A stretch of DNA of 64,000 nt from Siccirubricoccus deserti (GCF_014283215.1 NZ_JACOMF010000001.1:1-64000), one strand, 5' to 3'. Counted from the first letter of the stretch, positions 43,646 through 52,681 are shown. Notes: a model not told the origin generated them from the sequence alone. Program-made: numbers and translations.

Positions 43646-44067
43646 TGACCCGGCGGCCGCGGGTCTGGATGCGGATGCCGGAGAAGCCGGCCCCGGTCAG
43701 ACCGCCGGAGGCCGAGAAGCAGGCCATCACCCGGGCGTGCGAGGCCTTCATTGCCGTGGTGTTGATCCCGCGCTTCCTGCCGGAGATTAAGCCCAGCCCG
43801 CATGGATTCAATTATCCTGTCGGGCTGCGCGGCGCCTGGCACGGCAGCGCCTATCGCCTCATCCAGCGCTGGCGGACCAGCGGCCAGCATGGCCCGGTCG
43901 AGGAATTCGACAGCCCCTTCGCCCGGCTGACCTACCGCGGGCCGAACCGCTTCGATCTCGACTGGCATCGCCATACCGGGCAGTGGTGGCCGCTGCGGCA
44001 GGGCCTCACCCTGGCCGAGTGCCTTGCCGAGGTCGAATCGAACGGCCTGCTTCACCCGCTTTCCTGA
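43645..44067 (+). CDS. DUF3024-like protein coupled to the phn operon
   Basis: A 140-residue protein matching the pattern of DUF3024 domains: FNYPVGLRGAWHGSAYRLIQ, EFDSPFARLTYRGPNRFDL, DWHRHTGQWWPLRQGLTLAE. Its ATG shares one base with the preceding stop (TGATG), so it is translated with the phn operon. No function is known for the family. The end overlaps the convergent phnN by 16 bases. Its place in a phosphonate operon is unusual to my knowledge. Confidence 0.65.
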   Translation: MTRRPRVWMRMPEKPAPVRPPEAEKQAITRACEAFIAVVLIPRFLPEIKPSPHGFNYPVGLRGAWHGSAYRLIQRWRTSGQHGPVEEFDSPFARLTYRGPNRFDLDWHRHTGQWWPLRQGLTLAECLAEVESNGLLHPLS

Positions 44068-44600
44068 GCCGCAGCTCCCCGCAGCACCGCCAGCACCGCG
44101 GCGACGCCGGCCTCGGCCGGCCCGTCATTCATCACCCGCGCCACCCGCAGCCCCGCCGGCAGCGGCGCCTCCCGCGCCAGCCGCGCGGCGATATCGGCCG
44201 CCGCCTCGCGGCCCCGGGCGGCGAGGCGGGCGGCCAGGACCTCGATCGGCGCGCTGATCTCCAGCACCAGCAGCGGCAGCCGCGCCGCCGCCCCGGCCAG
44301 CACGGTGCGGGAGAGATTGGCCACCACCACCCGCCCGGCGGCGAGATCCGCGCCGATATCGGCCGGGATGCCGTAGCGCAGCCCATGCGCCTCCCACCAC
44401 AGGGCGAAGCCGCCGGTGACCCGGCGGGCCTCGAACTCCTCGGGCGAGAGCGGCAGGTGGTCCTCCCCTCCGGCCTCGGCGGGGCGGGTGATGCTGCGCC
44501 GCACGAAGCGGAAGCGCGCATCACCATCCAGCGCGGCGCGGGCGCCCGCCATCAGCGTATCCTTGCCCGCGCCCGAAGGCCCCACCACTCCTATCAGCAT
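44052..44600 (-). CDS. phnN: Ribose 1,5-bisphosphate phosphokinase PhnN
   Basis: A 182-residue P-loop kinase that phosphorylates ribose 1,5-bisphosphate to PRPP, the last step feeding C-P lyase products into nucleotide metabolism. Walker A GPSGAGKDTL at the N-terminus, FVRRSITRPAEAGGEDHLPL and FALWWEAHGLRYGIP are PhnN blocks shared with guanylate kinase. It runs against the main operon with overlapping 3' ends, so it is expressed separately, from a promoter in the 80-base gap before the gamma-glutamyltransferase. Confidence 0.9.
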   Translation of the reverse strand: MLIGVVGPSGAGKDTLMAGARAALDGDARFRFVRRSITRPAEAGGEDHLPLSPEEFEARRVTGGFALWWEAHGLRYGIPADIGADLAAGRVVVANLSRTVLAGAAARLPLLVLEISAPIEVLAARLAARGREAAADIAARLAREAPLPAGLRVARVMNDGPAEAGVAAVLAVLRGAAAQESG

Positions 44601-44681
44601 GCCCGGCAGCTTCCCGATTGACCGCGCCCTGTCTGCCTGCGCCAATCGTCGCCGGCAAATTCCTGCGGAGACCAGGCACTG

Positions 44682-46463
44682 ATGTTCACCACCCGCCCCG
44701 AGATCGCCGGCAGCTTCGGCGCGGTCGCCTCCACCCACTGGATCGCGTCGCAGGTCGGGATGGCGGTGCTGGAGCGGGGCGGCAATGCCTTCGACGCCGC
44801 CGCCGCCGCCGGCTTCACCCTGCAAATCGTCGAGCCTCACCTCAACGGCCCGGGCGGCGACTGCCCGATCATCCTGCACAGCGCGAAGCTCGGCAGCCAG
44901 CAGGTGATCTGCGGCCAGGGCCCAGCCCCGGCCGCGATGACGGTGACGAAGCTGAGGGACGAACTCGGCCTTTCGATGGTGCCCGGCACCGGCTTCCTCT
45001 GCGCCCCCATCCCCGGCGCCTTCGACGCCTGGGCACTGATGCTGCGCGACCACGGCAGCTGGCGGCTGCGCGAGGTGCTGGAATACGCCATCGGCTACGC
45101 CACGCGTGGCGCCCATGTGGTGCCCCGGGTCTGCGCCACCATCGAGACCGTCCGGCCATTGTTCGAAACCGCCTGGCCGAGTTCCGCCGCGCTCTGGCTG
45201 CGCGGGCTGACGCCGGGCGGGCTCTATACCAACCCCGAGCTGGCCGAGACCTACAGCCGGGTGGTGCGCGAGGCCGAGGCGGCCAGCGACGACCGGGAGG
45301 AGCAGATCGAGGCCGCCCGGCGCGCCTGGTACGGCGGCTTCGTCGCCGAGGCGATCGACCGCTTCGGCCGTGAATTCGCCGCCCTCGACACCAGCGGCCG
45401 GCGCCACCACGCGCTGCTGACCGCGGATGACATGGCCGGCTGGCGGGCCTCGGTCGAGGCGCCGCTGACGCACGGCTACCGCGACCGCACCGTGCTGAAA
45501 TGCGGCCCCTGGAGCCAGGGGCCGGCGATGCTGCAGACCCTGGCGCTGCTGGAGGGGTTCGACGTCGGCGCCATGGACCCGGTCGGCGCGGAGTTCATCC
45601 ACACCGTGGTCGAATGCATGAAGCTGGCCTTCGCGGATCGTGAGGCTTTCATCGGCGATCCGAATTTCACTGACGTGCCGATGGCGACATTGCTTTCGGC
45701 CGAATACACCGCGGCGCGCCGGGCACTGATCGGGCGCGAGGCGAACAACGAGTTCCGCCCCGGCAGCCCGGGCGGCCGCGCACCGCGCACCGATTATGCC
45801 GCCGCTATCGCCCGTGGCCAGGAAATGGCCATGGCCGCCGGTACCGGCGAGCCGACCGTCTCCCGCCTCGGCGCCTCGGGTGGCGACACCTGTCATGTCG
45901 ATGTCATCGACCGGCACGGCAATTTCGTCTCGGCGACGCCCTCGGCGGGCTGGCTGCAGAGTTCGCCGGCGATCCCCGGCCTCGGCTTCTGCCTCGGCTC
46001 CCGGTGCCAGATGTTCTGGCTGGACGAGTCGCTGCCGAACGGGCTGAAGCCCGGCAAGCGGCCGCGCACCACCCTCTCGCCCAGCATGGTGCTGCGCGAC
46101 GGCAAGCCCTGGATGAGCTTCGGCACACCCGGCGGCGAGCAGCAGGACCAGTGGCAGTCCATCATGCTGGCCCGGATGATCGACCACCGCTTCAACATCC
46201 AGCAGGCGATCGACCTGCCGAGCTTCCATTCCGAGCACTGGATCAGCAGCTTCTGGCCGCGCGGCGCCAAGCCGGGGAAAGTGGTGATCGAGGGCCGCTA
46301 CGATCCGGCGGTGCTTGCCGAGTTGAAGGCGCGCGGCCACGCTGTCGAGATGGGCGGCGAGTGGTCGGAGGGGCGGCTGACCGGAGCACGGCTGGAAACG
46401 GATGGGCAGATTTTCGCGGGTGCCAATCCGCGGGGAATGCAGGGGTATGCGGTGGGGCGGTGA
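44682..46463 (+). CDS. Gamma-glutamyltransferase-family protein
   Basis: A 593-residue Ntn-hydrolase. The catalytic nucleophile is Thr403 in GGDTCHVDVID, where the precursor would cut itself into large and small subunits; TTLSPSMVLRDGKPWMSFG and TPGGEQQDQW form the substrate pocket. EPHLNGPGGDCPIILH corresponds to the G-x-G-G block. There is no signal peptide, so it is likely cytoplasmic, and it may act on gamma-glutamyl or cephalosporin-like amides other than glutathione. Its stop overlaps the following lipoprotein gene. Confidence 0.88.
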   Translation: MFTTRPEIAGSFGAVASTHWIASQVGMAVLERGGNAFDAAAAAGFTLQIVEPHLNGPGGDCPIILHSAKLGSQQVICGQGPAPAAMTVTKLRDELGLSMVPGTGFLCAPIPGAFDAWALMLRDHGSWRLREVLEYAIGYATRGAHVVPRVCATIETVRPLFETAWPSSAALWLRGLTPGGLYTNPELAETYSRVVREAEAASDDREEQIEAARRAWYGGFVAEAIDRFGREFAALDTSGRRHHALLTADDMAGWRASVEAPLTHGYRDRTVLKCGPWSQGPAMLQTLALLEGFDVGAMDPVGAEFIHTVVECMKLAFADREAFIGDPNFTDVPMATLLSAEYTAARRALIGREANNEFRPGSPGGRAPRTDYAAAIARGQEMAMAAGTGEPTVSRLGASGGDTCHVDVIDRHGNFVSATPSAGWLQSSPAIPGLGFCLGSRCQMFWLDESLPNGLKPGKRPRTTLSPSMVLRDGKPWMSFGTPGGEQQDQWQSIMLARMIDHRFNIQQAIDLPSFHSEHWISSFWPRGAKPGKVVIEGRYDPAVLAELKARGHAVEMGGEWSEGRLTGARLETDGQIFAGANPRGMQGYAVGR

Positions 46464-46828
46464 AGCTTCCGGGATGGTGCGGGGCCGCCTGGGCCCTGCT
46501 GCTGCTGACCGGCTGTGACGCGCTGAACCCGCGCCCCGGCCCGATCCGGGCGATGGAGCCGCGGCCGAACCCGCCCGCCGTCAGCGCGGTGCCCACACCC
46601 CAGGCGCGGCTGCGGCAAGCCCCTTGGCTGACCCGCTTCTGGGATGAGCTGACGCCGTCCCAGCGCCGCCGCGTCCTCGCCCGGCTGCGCCGTAGCCCCT
46701 TCCCCTCCAGCCCCGCGGAGGCGCCGGCGAGCTGGGATGTGATGGGGTTGCCGACGCGCGAGGCGCTGATCTTCGGCGGCCCGCTGCCCCGTCCGGACAC
46801 CGGCGCCACGGTGGCGGGCGGCCAGTAG
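46460..46828 (+). CDS. Small lipoprotein of unknown function
   Basis: A 122-residue protein starting at GTG 46460, overlapping the transferase stop by four bases. KLPGWCGAAWALLLLTGC is a lipoprotein signal with lipobox LLTGC. The mature chain is Pro-rich at first (NPRPGPIRAMEPRPNPP), then basic and helical (PSQRRRVLARLRRSPFP). It is not recognised. Coupling suggests co-expression with the transferase, though one is cytoplasmic by prediction and the other an envelope protein. Confidence 0.6.
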   Translation: MKLPGWCGAAWALLLLTGCDALNPRPGPIRAMEPRPNPPAVSAVPTPQARLRQAPWLTRFWDELTPSQRRRVLARLRRSPFPSSPAEAPASWDVMGLPTREALIFGGPLPRPDTGATVAGGQ

Positions 46829-47131
46829 CGTGAAGCACGCGACCAACCAACGAGGCTGAAGCCTGCTTGCTCCAGCTTGAAGCAAGCAGGCTGCGGGAAA
46901 AAGCGACGCGCGCCCATTCCCACCATGCGCGGGCGTTGCCCGCGCATCCGGATCCTCGGCAAATCAGCCGCTCAGGGATGGCTGGGTCAAATCCGGCAGG
47001 GGATGGTGGTCACGAGCAAAACTGGGCGCTTCCGCAGGCGGAGCAGCGTTCGGTCGTGCACGCAATCCGCAGCAGGCTGAAGCGCAGGCCGGCGTGGATG
47101 CCCGTGCATCCACGCCGACCCACTGCTTGCT
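46829..47131. other. Intergenic region with three strong hairpins
   Basis: Three stems occur between convergent genes. First, GCCTGCTTGCT (46861-46871) and AGCAAGCAGGC (46881-46891). Second, ATGCGCGGGC (46925-46934) and GCCCGCGCAT (46938-46947). Third, GGCGTGGATGC (47091-47101) and GCATCCACGCC (47106-47116). None has a T-run. The GAAGCAAGCAG element recurs in reverse at 47124-47134. They probably combine terminators and REP-like repeats. No gene is seen. Confidence 0.55.
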
Positions 47132-48814
47132 TCAGGCCTTCGCCGCCTGCGCCCGCAACTGCTCGATGGTCGAGCGGTTGGTCACCTGCTCCGGATTGGT
47201 GCGCACCTCGACGATCGCCGGCTTGCCGCTGGCCATCGCCCGCTTCACCGCCGGCACCAGCTGGTCCGTCGCCTCGACGATCTCGCCATGTCCGCCGAAG
47301 CTTTCGATGAAGCGGGCGAAATCCGGGTTGGTGAGCTGGGTCGCGGAGACGCGGCCGGGGTAGTGCCGCTCCTGATGCATGCGGATGGTGCCGTACATCT
47401 GGTTGTTGAAGACCAGGATGATAGGCGCGACCTTGTGGTGGAAGGCCGTCGCGATCTCCTGCCCGGTCATCAGGAAGCCGCCGTCACCGACGAAGCCGAT
47501 GACGGTGCGGTCCGGATGGGTGATCTTGGCGCCGATCGCCGCCGGCACGCTGTAGCCCATGGCGCCGTTGGTCGGGCCGAGGAAATCCTGGCCCTCGCTG
47601 ACATGCATGAAGCGGGTCGGCCAGGTGGCGAAATTGCCGGCATCCGTGGTGAAAATGGTGTCAGCCGGCAGCGCCTTCTCCAACTCCTGCAAAGCCACCG
47701 CCAGGTTCAGCGAACCGTCGTACTGCGGCGCCTTGGCCTGGGCCTCACGCGCCGCGCGCAGCTCGGCCCGCCAGCCGCTCCAGACCGGCTTGGCAATGGG
47801 CTGCGCCGCCTTGGCCGCCAGGGCGAAGGCGTTGAGGTCGGCGGTGATGCCAAGCGCCGGGCGGTAGACCCGGCCGATCTCCGCCTGGTCCGGGTAGACA
47901 TGCACGATCGGCGTCGCGCCGGCCATATCGAACAGGGTGTAGCCCTGCGACACCGTCTCGCCGATCCGGGTGCCGATGGCGAGGAACAAATCGCACTGCT
48001 TCGCCTTGGCGACCAGCGTCGCATCGGCGCCGACGCCGAGGTCGCCGACGAAATTCGGATGGGTGCCGTCGAACAGCCCCTGGCGCCGGAAGCCGACGGC
48101 GACGGGGATGTCGTTGGCGACCAGGAAGTCGCGGATGGCCGCGCGGCCCTCGGCGGTCCAGCGGCTGCCGCCGATGACGGCCAGCGGCCGCTGCGCGCGG
48201 CCGAGCATCTCCATCAGCCGGGGGATGGCATCCGGCGCCGGATGCGGCGGCAGCACGGCGGCGGGCGCCAGATCGGGCACCGCCGCCATCTTGCGCTGCA
48301 TCTCCTCGGAGATCGCCACCACCACCGGCCCGGGCCGGCCGCTGGTGGCGACGTCGAAGGCATGCGCCATCAGCTCCGGGATGCGCGCGGCGTCATCGAT
48401 CTGGGTGACCCATTTCGCCAGCGGCGCGAACATCTTCCGGTAGTCAACCTCTTGGAAGGATTCGCGGTCGGTCTCCTCGAAGGGGATCTGGCCGATCAGC
48501 AGCACCAGTGGGGTGCTGTCCTGGAAGGCCACATGCACGCCGATGGCGGCATGGCAGGCGCCCGGGCCGCGGGTGACGATGGCGACGCCGGGCCGGCCGG
48601 TCAGCTTGCCATAGGCCTCGGCCATATGGACCGCCCCCGCCTCGAACCGGCAGGTGGTGAGCTGGATCCGATTGCGCTGGGCATAGAGCCCGTCCAGCAG
48701 GTCGAGGTAGCTTTCCCCCGGCACGCAGAAGGCATGGGTCACGCCCTGCGCCACCAGCGCATCCGCGAGGATATGCCCGCCAAGCCGCGCCTCGCGCGTT
48801 ACCGCCGCCGTCAT
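47132..48814 (-). CDS. ThDP-dependent acetolactate-synthase-like enzyme
   Basis: A 560-residue three-domain thiamine-diphosphate enzyme. The N-terminal Glu58 in CRFEAGAVHMAEAYGKLTGR activates the cofactor; GDGGFLMTGQEIATAFHHK, followed by VFNNQMYGTI, binds ThDP and magnesium. The middle domain is GGSRWTAEGRAAIRDFL. It resembles orphan acetolactate synthases, benzoylformate decarboxylases and sulfoacetaldehyde-type enzymes; the product cannot be set. No small ALS subunit is adjacent. It is followed by a strong hairpin at 47091-47116 and preceded by the acyl-CoA synthetase gene on the same strand. Confidence 0.82.
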   Translation of the reverse strand: MTAAVTREARLGGHILADALVAQGVTHAFCVPGESYLDLLDGLYAQRNRIQLTTCRFEAGAVHMAEAYGKLTGRPGVAIVTRGPGACHAAIGVHVAFQDSTPLVLLIGQIPFEETDRESFQEVDYRKMFAPLAKWVTQIDDAARIPELMAHAFDVATSGRPGPVVVAISEEMQRKMAAVPDLAPAAVLPPHPAPDAIPRLMEMLGRAQRPLAVIGGSRWTAEGRAAIRDFLVANDIPVAVGFRRQGLFDGTHPNFVGDLGVGADATLVAKAKQCDLFLAIGTRIGETVSQGYTLFDMAGATPIVHVYPDQAEIGRVYRPALGITADLNAFALAAKAAQPIAKPVWSGWRAELRAAREAQAKAPQYDGSLNLAVALQELEKALPADTIFTTDAGNFATWPTRFMHVSEGQDFLGPTNGAMGYSVPAAIGAKITHPDRTVIGFVGDGGFLMTGQEIATAFHHKVAPIILVFNNQMYGTIRMHQERHYPGRVSATQLTNPDFARFIESFGGHGEIVEATDQLVPAVKRAMASGKPAIVEVRTNPEQVTNRSTIEQLRAQAAKA

Positions 48815-48871
48815 GCCGTTCGCTCCCGTCGATCAGAGTGGCGCGGACCATAGCGGCGCGCCCGGCGGCCG

Positions 48872-50443
48872 TCACCCTGCGCCGAGGGCGGCGCTCGCCG
48901 TCCCGGCATGGATGGCCCGCAGCTCCCGCTTCAGCAGCTTGCCAGCGGTGTTCTTCGGCAGCGCCTCGGCGATGATGATCCGCTTCGGCACCTTGTAGGG
49001 CGCCAGATGAGCGCGGGCATGCGCCAGCAAGGCAGCCTCCACATCCGGCGCGGCCGGGTCGCGCAGCACCACCACCGCGGCCACCGCCTCGATCCATTTG
49101 GGGTCCGGCACGGCGATCACCGCCACCTCGGCGACGGCGGGATGGGTGAACAGCGCCTCCTCCACCTCCCGGCTGGCGACCAGCACGCCGCCGGTGTTGA
49201 TCAGGTCCTTGGTGCGGTCGACGATCGCCAGGTAGCCCTCCTCGTCGATGGTCGCCACGTCGCCGCTGTGGAACCAGCCACCCTCGAAGGCCCGCGCCGT
49301 CTCCTCTGGCATGTTCCAGTAGCCGAGCAGGAGCTGGGGCGAGCGATGCACCACCTCGCCGCGCTCGCCAGGCCCGACGTCGCGCATCTCGGCGTCCACC
49401 ACCCGTGTCTCGACATTCAGCACGGCACGGCCGACCGAGCCGGGGCGGGCGTCATGCTCCTCCGGCCGCAGCACGGTGGCGAGCGGGGCGATCTCGCTCT
49501 GGCCGTAGCAGTTGAAGGGCCGCGCGCCGGGCAGCCGGGCGCGCAGCTCCTGCAGCACCGGTACCGGCATGATGCTGGCGCCGTAGTAGATGTTGACGAG
49601 GCTGGAGAGATCCCGCCGGGCGAAATCCGGGTGCTGCAGCAGGGTGATCCAGACCGTCGGCGGGGCGAAGAAGCTGGTGATGCGCTCGCGCTCGATCAGC
49701 TCGAGCACCCGCGCCGGCTGCGGCGCCTCGATCAACAGGGTGAAGGCGCCGTTCAGCATCTGCGGCATGGTGAAGGCGTGCATCTGCGCGGTGTGGTACA
49801 GCGGCAGCGCCGCCAGGGCACGGTCGTCGCGGCGCATCTCCAGCTCGACGGTGGCGCTGGCGTATTGGGCGAGCATGGCGCGATGCGTCATCATCGCGCC
49901 CTTCGGCTGGCCGGTGGTGCCGGAGGTGTATTGCAGCTGCACCAGATCGGTCTCGGCCACCGCCTCGCCAGGCGGCTCCCCGGCATCCCAGCGCGCATCG
50001 CCAGCAACGGCGAGCACGTCCAGCGCCCCCTCCCCCACATCCAGCGTGCCGCGCAGCAGCGCTCCGCCGGCGGCATCGGCCGTCGCGCGCAGCGCCGGCT
50101 GGGTGAAGACCGCGGCGGCGCCGGATTGGCGCAGGATGTAGTCCAGTTCCGCGCCGGTCAGCGCGTAATTGGCCGGGACATGCACCAGCCCGGCCCGGGC
50201 GCAGCCGAGCCAGAGCAGCAAATAGCCATCCGAATTGCGGCCGAAGGCGCATACCCGGTCGCCCGGCCGCAGCCCTTCCACCAGCAGCATCCGGGCGACG
50301 CGGTCGGCGGCGCGGTCGAGCGCGGCGAAGCTCCAGAGGCTTTCGCCGAAGCGCAGTGCCGGACGGTCGCGGAACCGCGCCCCGGCGCGGCGCAACGCAT
50401 CGCCGATGGTGTTGCGCCTGGCGCGCCCGCCGATCTCGGCCAT
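48872..50443 (-). CDS. Acyl-CoA synthetase (AMP-binding family)
   Basis: A 523-residue ligase that adenylates a carboxylic acid and transfers it to CoA. The P-loop-like motif YTSGTTGQPKGAMMTH (about 180), FFAPPTVWITLL, NCYGQSEIAP, GWFHSGDVATIDEEGYL and the C-terminal K in VPKRIIIAEALPKNTAGKLLK are all present. The last Lys is the catalytic one. It resembles medium/long-chain fatty acid or aryl-acid ligases. It lies 57 bases before the ThDP enzyme, so the two may be co-transcribed. Confidence 0.88.
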   Translation of the reverse strand: MAEIGGRARRNTIGDALRRAGARFRDRPALRFGESLWSFAALDRAADRVARMLLVEGLRPGDRVCAFGRNSDGYLLLWLGCARAGLVHVPANYALTGAELDYILRQSGAAAVFTQPALRATADAAGGALLRGTLDVGEGALDVLAVAGDARWDAGEPPGEAVAETDLVQLQYTSGTTGQPKGAMMTHRAMLAQYASATVELEMRRDDRALAALPLYHTAQMHAFTMPQMLNGAFTLLIEAPQPARVLELIERERITSFFAPPTVWITLLQHPDFARRDLSSLVNIYYGASIMPVPVLQELRARLPGARPFNCYGQSEIAPLATVLRPEEHDARPGSVGRAVLNVETRVVDAEMRDVGPGERGEVVHRSPQLLLGYWNMPEETARAFEGGWFHSGDVATIDEEGYLAIVDRTKDLINTGGVLVASREVEEALFTHPAVAEVAVIAVPDPKWIEAVAAVVVLRDPAAPDVEAALLAHARAHLAPYKVPKRIIIAEALPKNTAGKLLKRELRAIHAGTASAALGAG

Positions 50444-50512
50444 TCGGCCCTCCCCGCCCTTGCTTTGCCGCCAGTGTAGCGGCGGCCGGGCGGGCAGGGA
50501 ATCAGCAGCGGT

Positions 50513-51520
50513 TCAGCCGCCCGCCACGTGGATGCAGCGCGCCATCCGCCCCGCCACCGGGGCGCGCGGCGCCGGCACGGCGTCCGAGCAGGCCGGCTCC
50601 GCCTCGGCACAGCGCGGGGCGAAGGCGCAGCCGGTCGGCACGGTCTCAAGCGAGGGCGGCGCACCGGGGATGGTGGTGAGGCGCTTGCCGCGCATCCCCG
50701 CCTGCACCGTGGCGCCCAGCAGCCCGCGCGGGTAGGGGTGCAGCGGCCCGGCCATCAGCGCGCCGACCGGGCCTTCCTCCACCACCTTCCCGGCGTACAT
50801 GACCGCCACACGATCGGCGATCTCGCCGGCCACGCCCAGGTCATGGGTGACGAAGATCACCCCCATGCCGAGCTGTTCCTGCAACTGCCGCAGCAGTAGC
50901 AACACTTGGATCTGCACCGTGGCGTCGAGCGCGGTGGTCGGCTCATCGGCCAGCAGCAGCTTCGGCCGGCAGGCCAGGGCGACCGCGATCATCGCCCGCT
51001 GCCGGAGGCCGCCGGACAGCTCATGCGGATAGGCTTCGAGCCGCCGCTTGGCGGAAGGGATCTGCACCAGCTCGAACAGCTCCAGCGCCCGCGCCATGGC
51101 GGCGGAGCGGGAGACGCCCTCATGCCGCTGCACCGTCTCGGCGATCTGCCGGCCGATGGTGAAGACCGGGTCCAGCGCCGTCATCGGCTCCTGGAAGATC
51201 ATCGCCACCTCGCTGCCGCGAAAATCCTGCAGCTCGCCCTCGCTCATCGCGGTCACGTCGCGGCCGCCGACCGCGATGCTGCCGGATACCTGGGCAAAGC
51301 GCGGCAGCAGCTTCATCAGCGCCCGCATGGTGACGGATTTGCCGGAGCCGCTTTCACCGAGGATGCAGAGCACCTCGCCGGCGGCGAGGTCGATATCGAC
51401 GCCGTTCACCGCATGCACGGTGCGATCACGGGTGACGAAGCGCACATGCACGTCGCGCATCCGCACCAGCGGGGCCGCCTGGGTCGTGCCCACCGCCGGT
51501 CGCTCCATAACCTCGCTCAT
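50513..51520 (-). CDS. Oligo/dipeptide ABC transporter ATPase (OppD/DppD type)
   Basis: A 335-residue ATPase with Walker A GESGSGKSVTMRAL, signature LSGGLRQRAMIAVALA, Walker B KLLLADEPTTALDAT and switch VTHDLG. The C-terminal extension with GCAFAPRCAEAEPAC carries the cysteines that bind a 4Fe-4S cluster in this family. Its start overlaps the partner gene by four bases. Permeases and binding protein are not in the window. Confidence 0.88.
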   Translation of the reverse strand: MSEVMERPAVGTTQAAPLVRMRDVHVRFVTRDRTVHAVNGVDIDLAAGEVLCILGESGSGKSVTMRALMKLLPRFAQVSGSIAVGGRDVTAMSEGELQDFRGSEVAMIFQEPMTALDPVFTIGRQIAETVQRHEGVSRSAAMARALELFELVQIPSAKRRLEAYPHELSGGLRQRAMIAVALACRPKLLLADEPTTALDATVQIQVLLLLRQLQEQLGMGVIFVTHDLGVAGEIADRVAVMYAGKVVEEGPVGALMAGPLHPYPRGLLGATVQAGMRGKRLTTIPGAPPSLETVPTGCAFAPRCAEAEPACSDAVPAPRAPVAGRMARCIHVAGG

Positions 51521-52572
51521 GCCGCCAGCCTCCCCGCCTTGCTGTGTCCACTGCCCGGCGCCGCCATGTGGCAGGCCGCCTCATGCCCGCCGCCGAGCTC
51601 GGCCGCCACCGGTGCGCGATCGGCGCAGACCGCCTCGGCATGGGGGCAGCGGGTGCGGAAGCGGCAGCCGGAGGGCGGGTTGATCGGGTTCGGCGGGTCG
51701 CCGGTCAGCGGCGGCTCGGTCCGCCGCCGCGCCGGGTCCATCGAGGGGCGGCTGGCCAGCAGCGCCTGGGTGTAGGGATGCGCCGGACGGTTGTAGATCG
51801 CCTCCACCGGCCCCTGCTCCGCCACCTGGCCCAGGTACATCACCAGCACCCGGTCCGAGATGTACTGCACCACGTTCAGGTCATGGCTGATGAAGACATA
51901 GGTGAGACCGAATTTCTCCTTGAGGTCCATCAGCAGGTTCAGCACCTGCGCCTCCACGCTCTTGTCGAGCGCCGAGACCGGCTCATCCAGCAGCACGAGG
52001 CGCGGATGCAGCGCCAGGGCCCTCGCGATATTCACCCGCTGGCGCTGGCCGCCGGAGAGCTCATGCGGGTAGCGCCGGGCGAATTGCGTGGGCGCTAGGC
52101 CGACGGCCGCCAGCAGCTCGCGCGCCCGCTCCCGCGCCTCCGCGCCGGACACGCCATGCACCTTGGGGGCGAAGGCGATGCTGTCCTCGATCGGCAGCCG
52201 CGGGTTGAGCGAGGCATAGCTGTCCTGGAACACCATCTGCACCTGGCGACGGTATTCCTTCAGCGTGATGCCGCCGGCCTGGACATTGACGCCGACCGCC
52301 TCGCCGTCGAACACCATGTCCCCGGCATCGGGGTCCATCAGCCGCATCAGCAACCGGGCGGTGGTGGATTTGCCGCAGCCGCTCTCGCCGACGATGCCGA
52401 GCGTCTCGCCCTTGCGGACGGCGAAGGAGACGCCGTCCACCGCGCGCACCGTCGCCACCGTGCCGCCGAACATGCCGCCGCGGATGGGGAAATGCTTCTT
52501 CAGGCCGTTGAGCAGCAGCAGCGGCTGGGCCGGGCCGCCGCGATCCTTGGGAGTGGTCAGGGGCGTGTTCAT
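51517..52572 (-). CDS. Oligo/dipeptide ABC transporter ATPase (OppF/DppF type)
   Basis: A 351-residue ATPase. Walker A GESGCGKSTTARLL, signature LSGGQRQRVNIARAL, Walker B LVLLDEPVSALDKSV, switch ISHDLN, and the C-terminal GCRFRTRCPHAEAVC cluster motif. KKHFPIRGGMFGGTVATVRA near the N-terminus is typical of OppF. The start at 52572 is the first plausible ATG; about 110 bases separate it from the methyltransferase gene. The ATPase pair is the only part of the importer present. Confidence 0.88.
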   Translation of the reverse strand: MNTPLTTPKDRGGPAQPLLLLNGLKKHFPIRGGMFGGTVATVRAVDGVSFAVRKGETLGIVGESGCGKSTTARLLMRLMDPDAGDMVFDGEAVGVNVQAGGITLKEYRRQVQMVFQDSYASLNPRLPIEDSIAFAPKVHGVSGAEARERARELLAAVGLAPTQFARRYPHELSGGQRQRVNIARALALHPRLVLLDEPVSALDKSVEAQVLNLLMDLKEKFGLTYVFISHDLNVVQYISDRVLVMYLGQVAEQGPVEAIYNRPAHPYTQALLASRPSMDPARRRTEPPLTGDPPNPINPPSGCRFRTRCPHAEAVCADRAPVAAELGGGHEAACHMAAPGSGHSKAGRLAA

Positions 52573-52681
52573 GCCGTGGGAGAGGCAAACCCCGTGCCAC
52601 GCAACCACGGGCGCTGGCGCTGCGGTGCAGCGCGGGATGCCGCATCCTTGGGCAGCAGGCTGCCCCGCCACGCGGCACCGG

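Noticed and set aside
46829-47131. Classical rho-independent terminators
   Set aside because: The stems are strong but no run of T follows on either strand, so they are listed as hairpins/repeats only.
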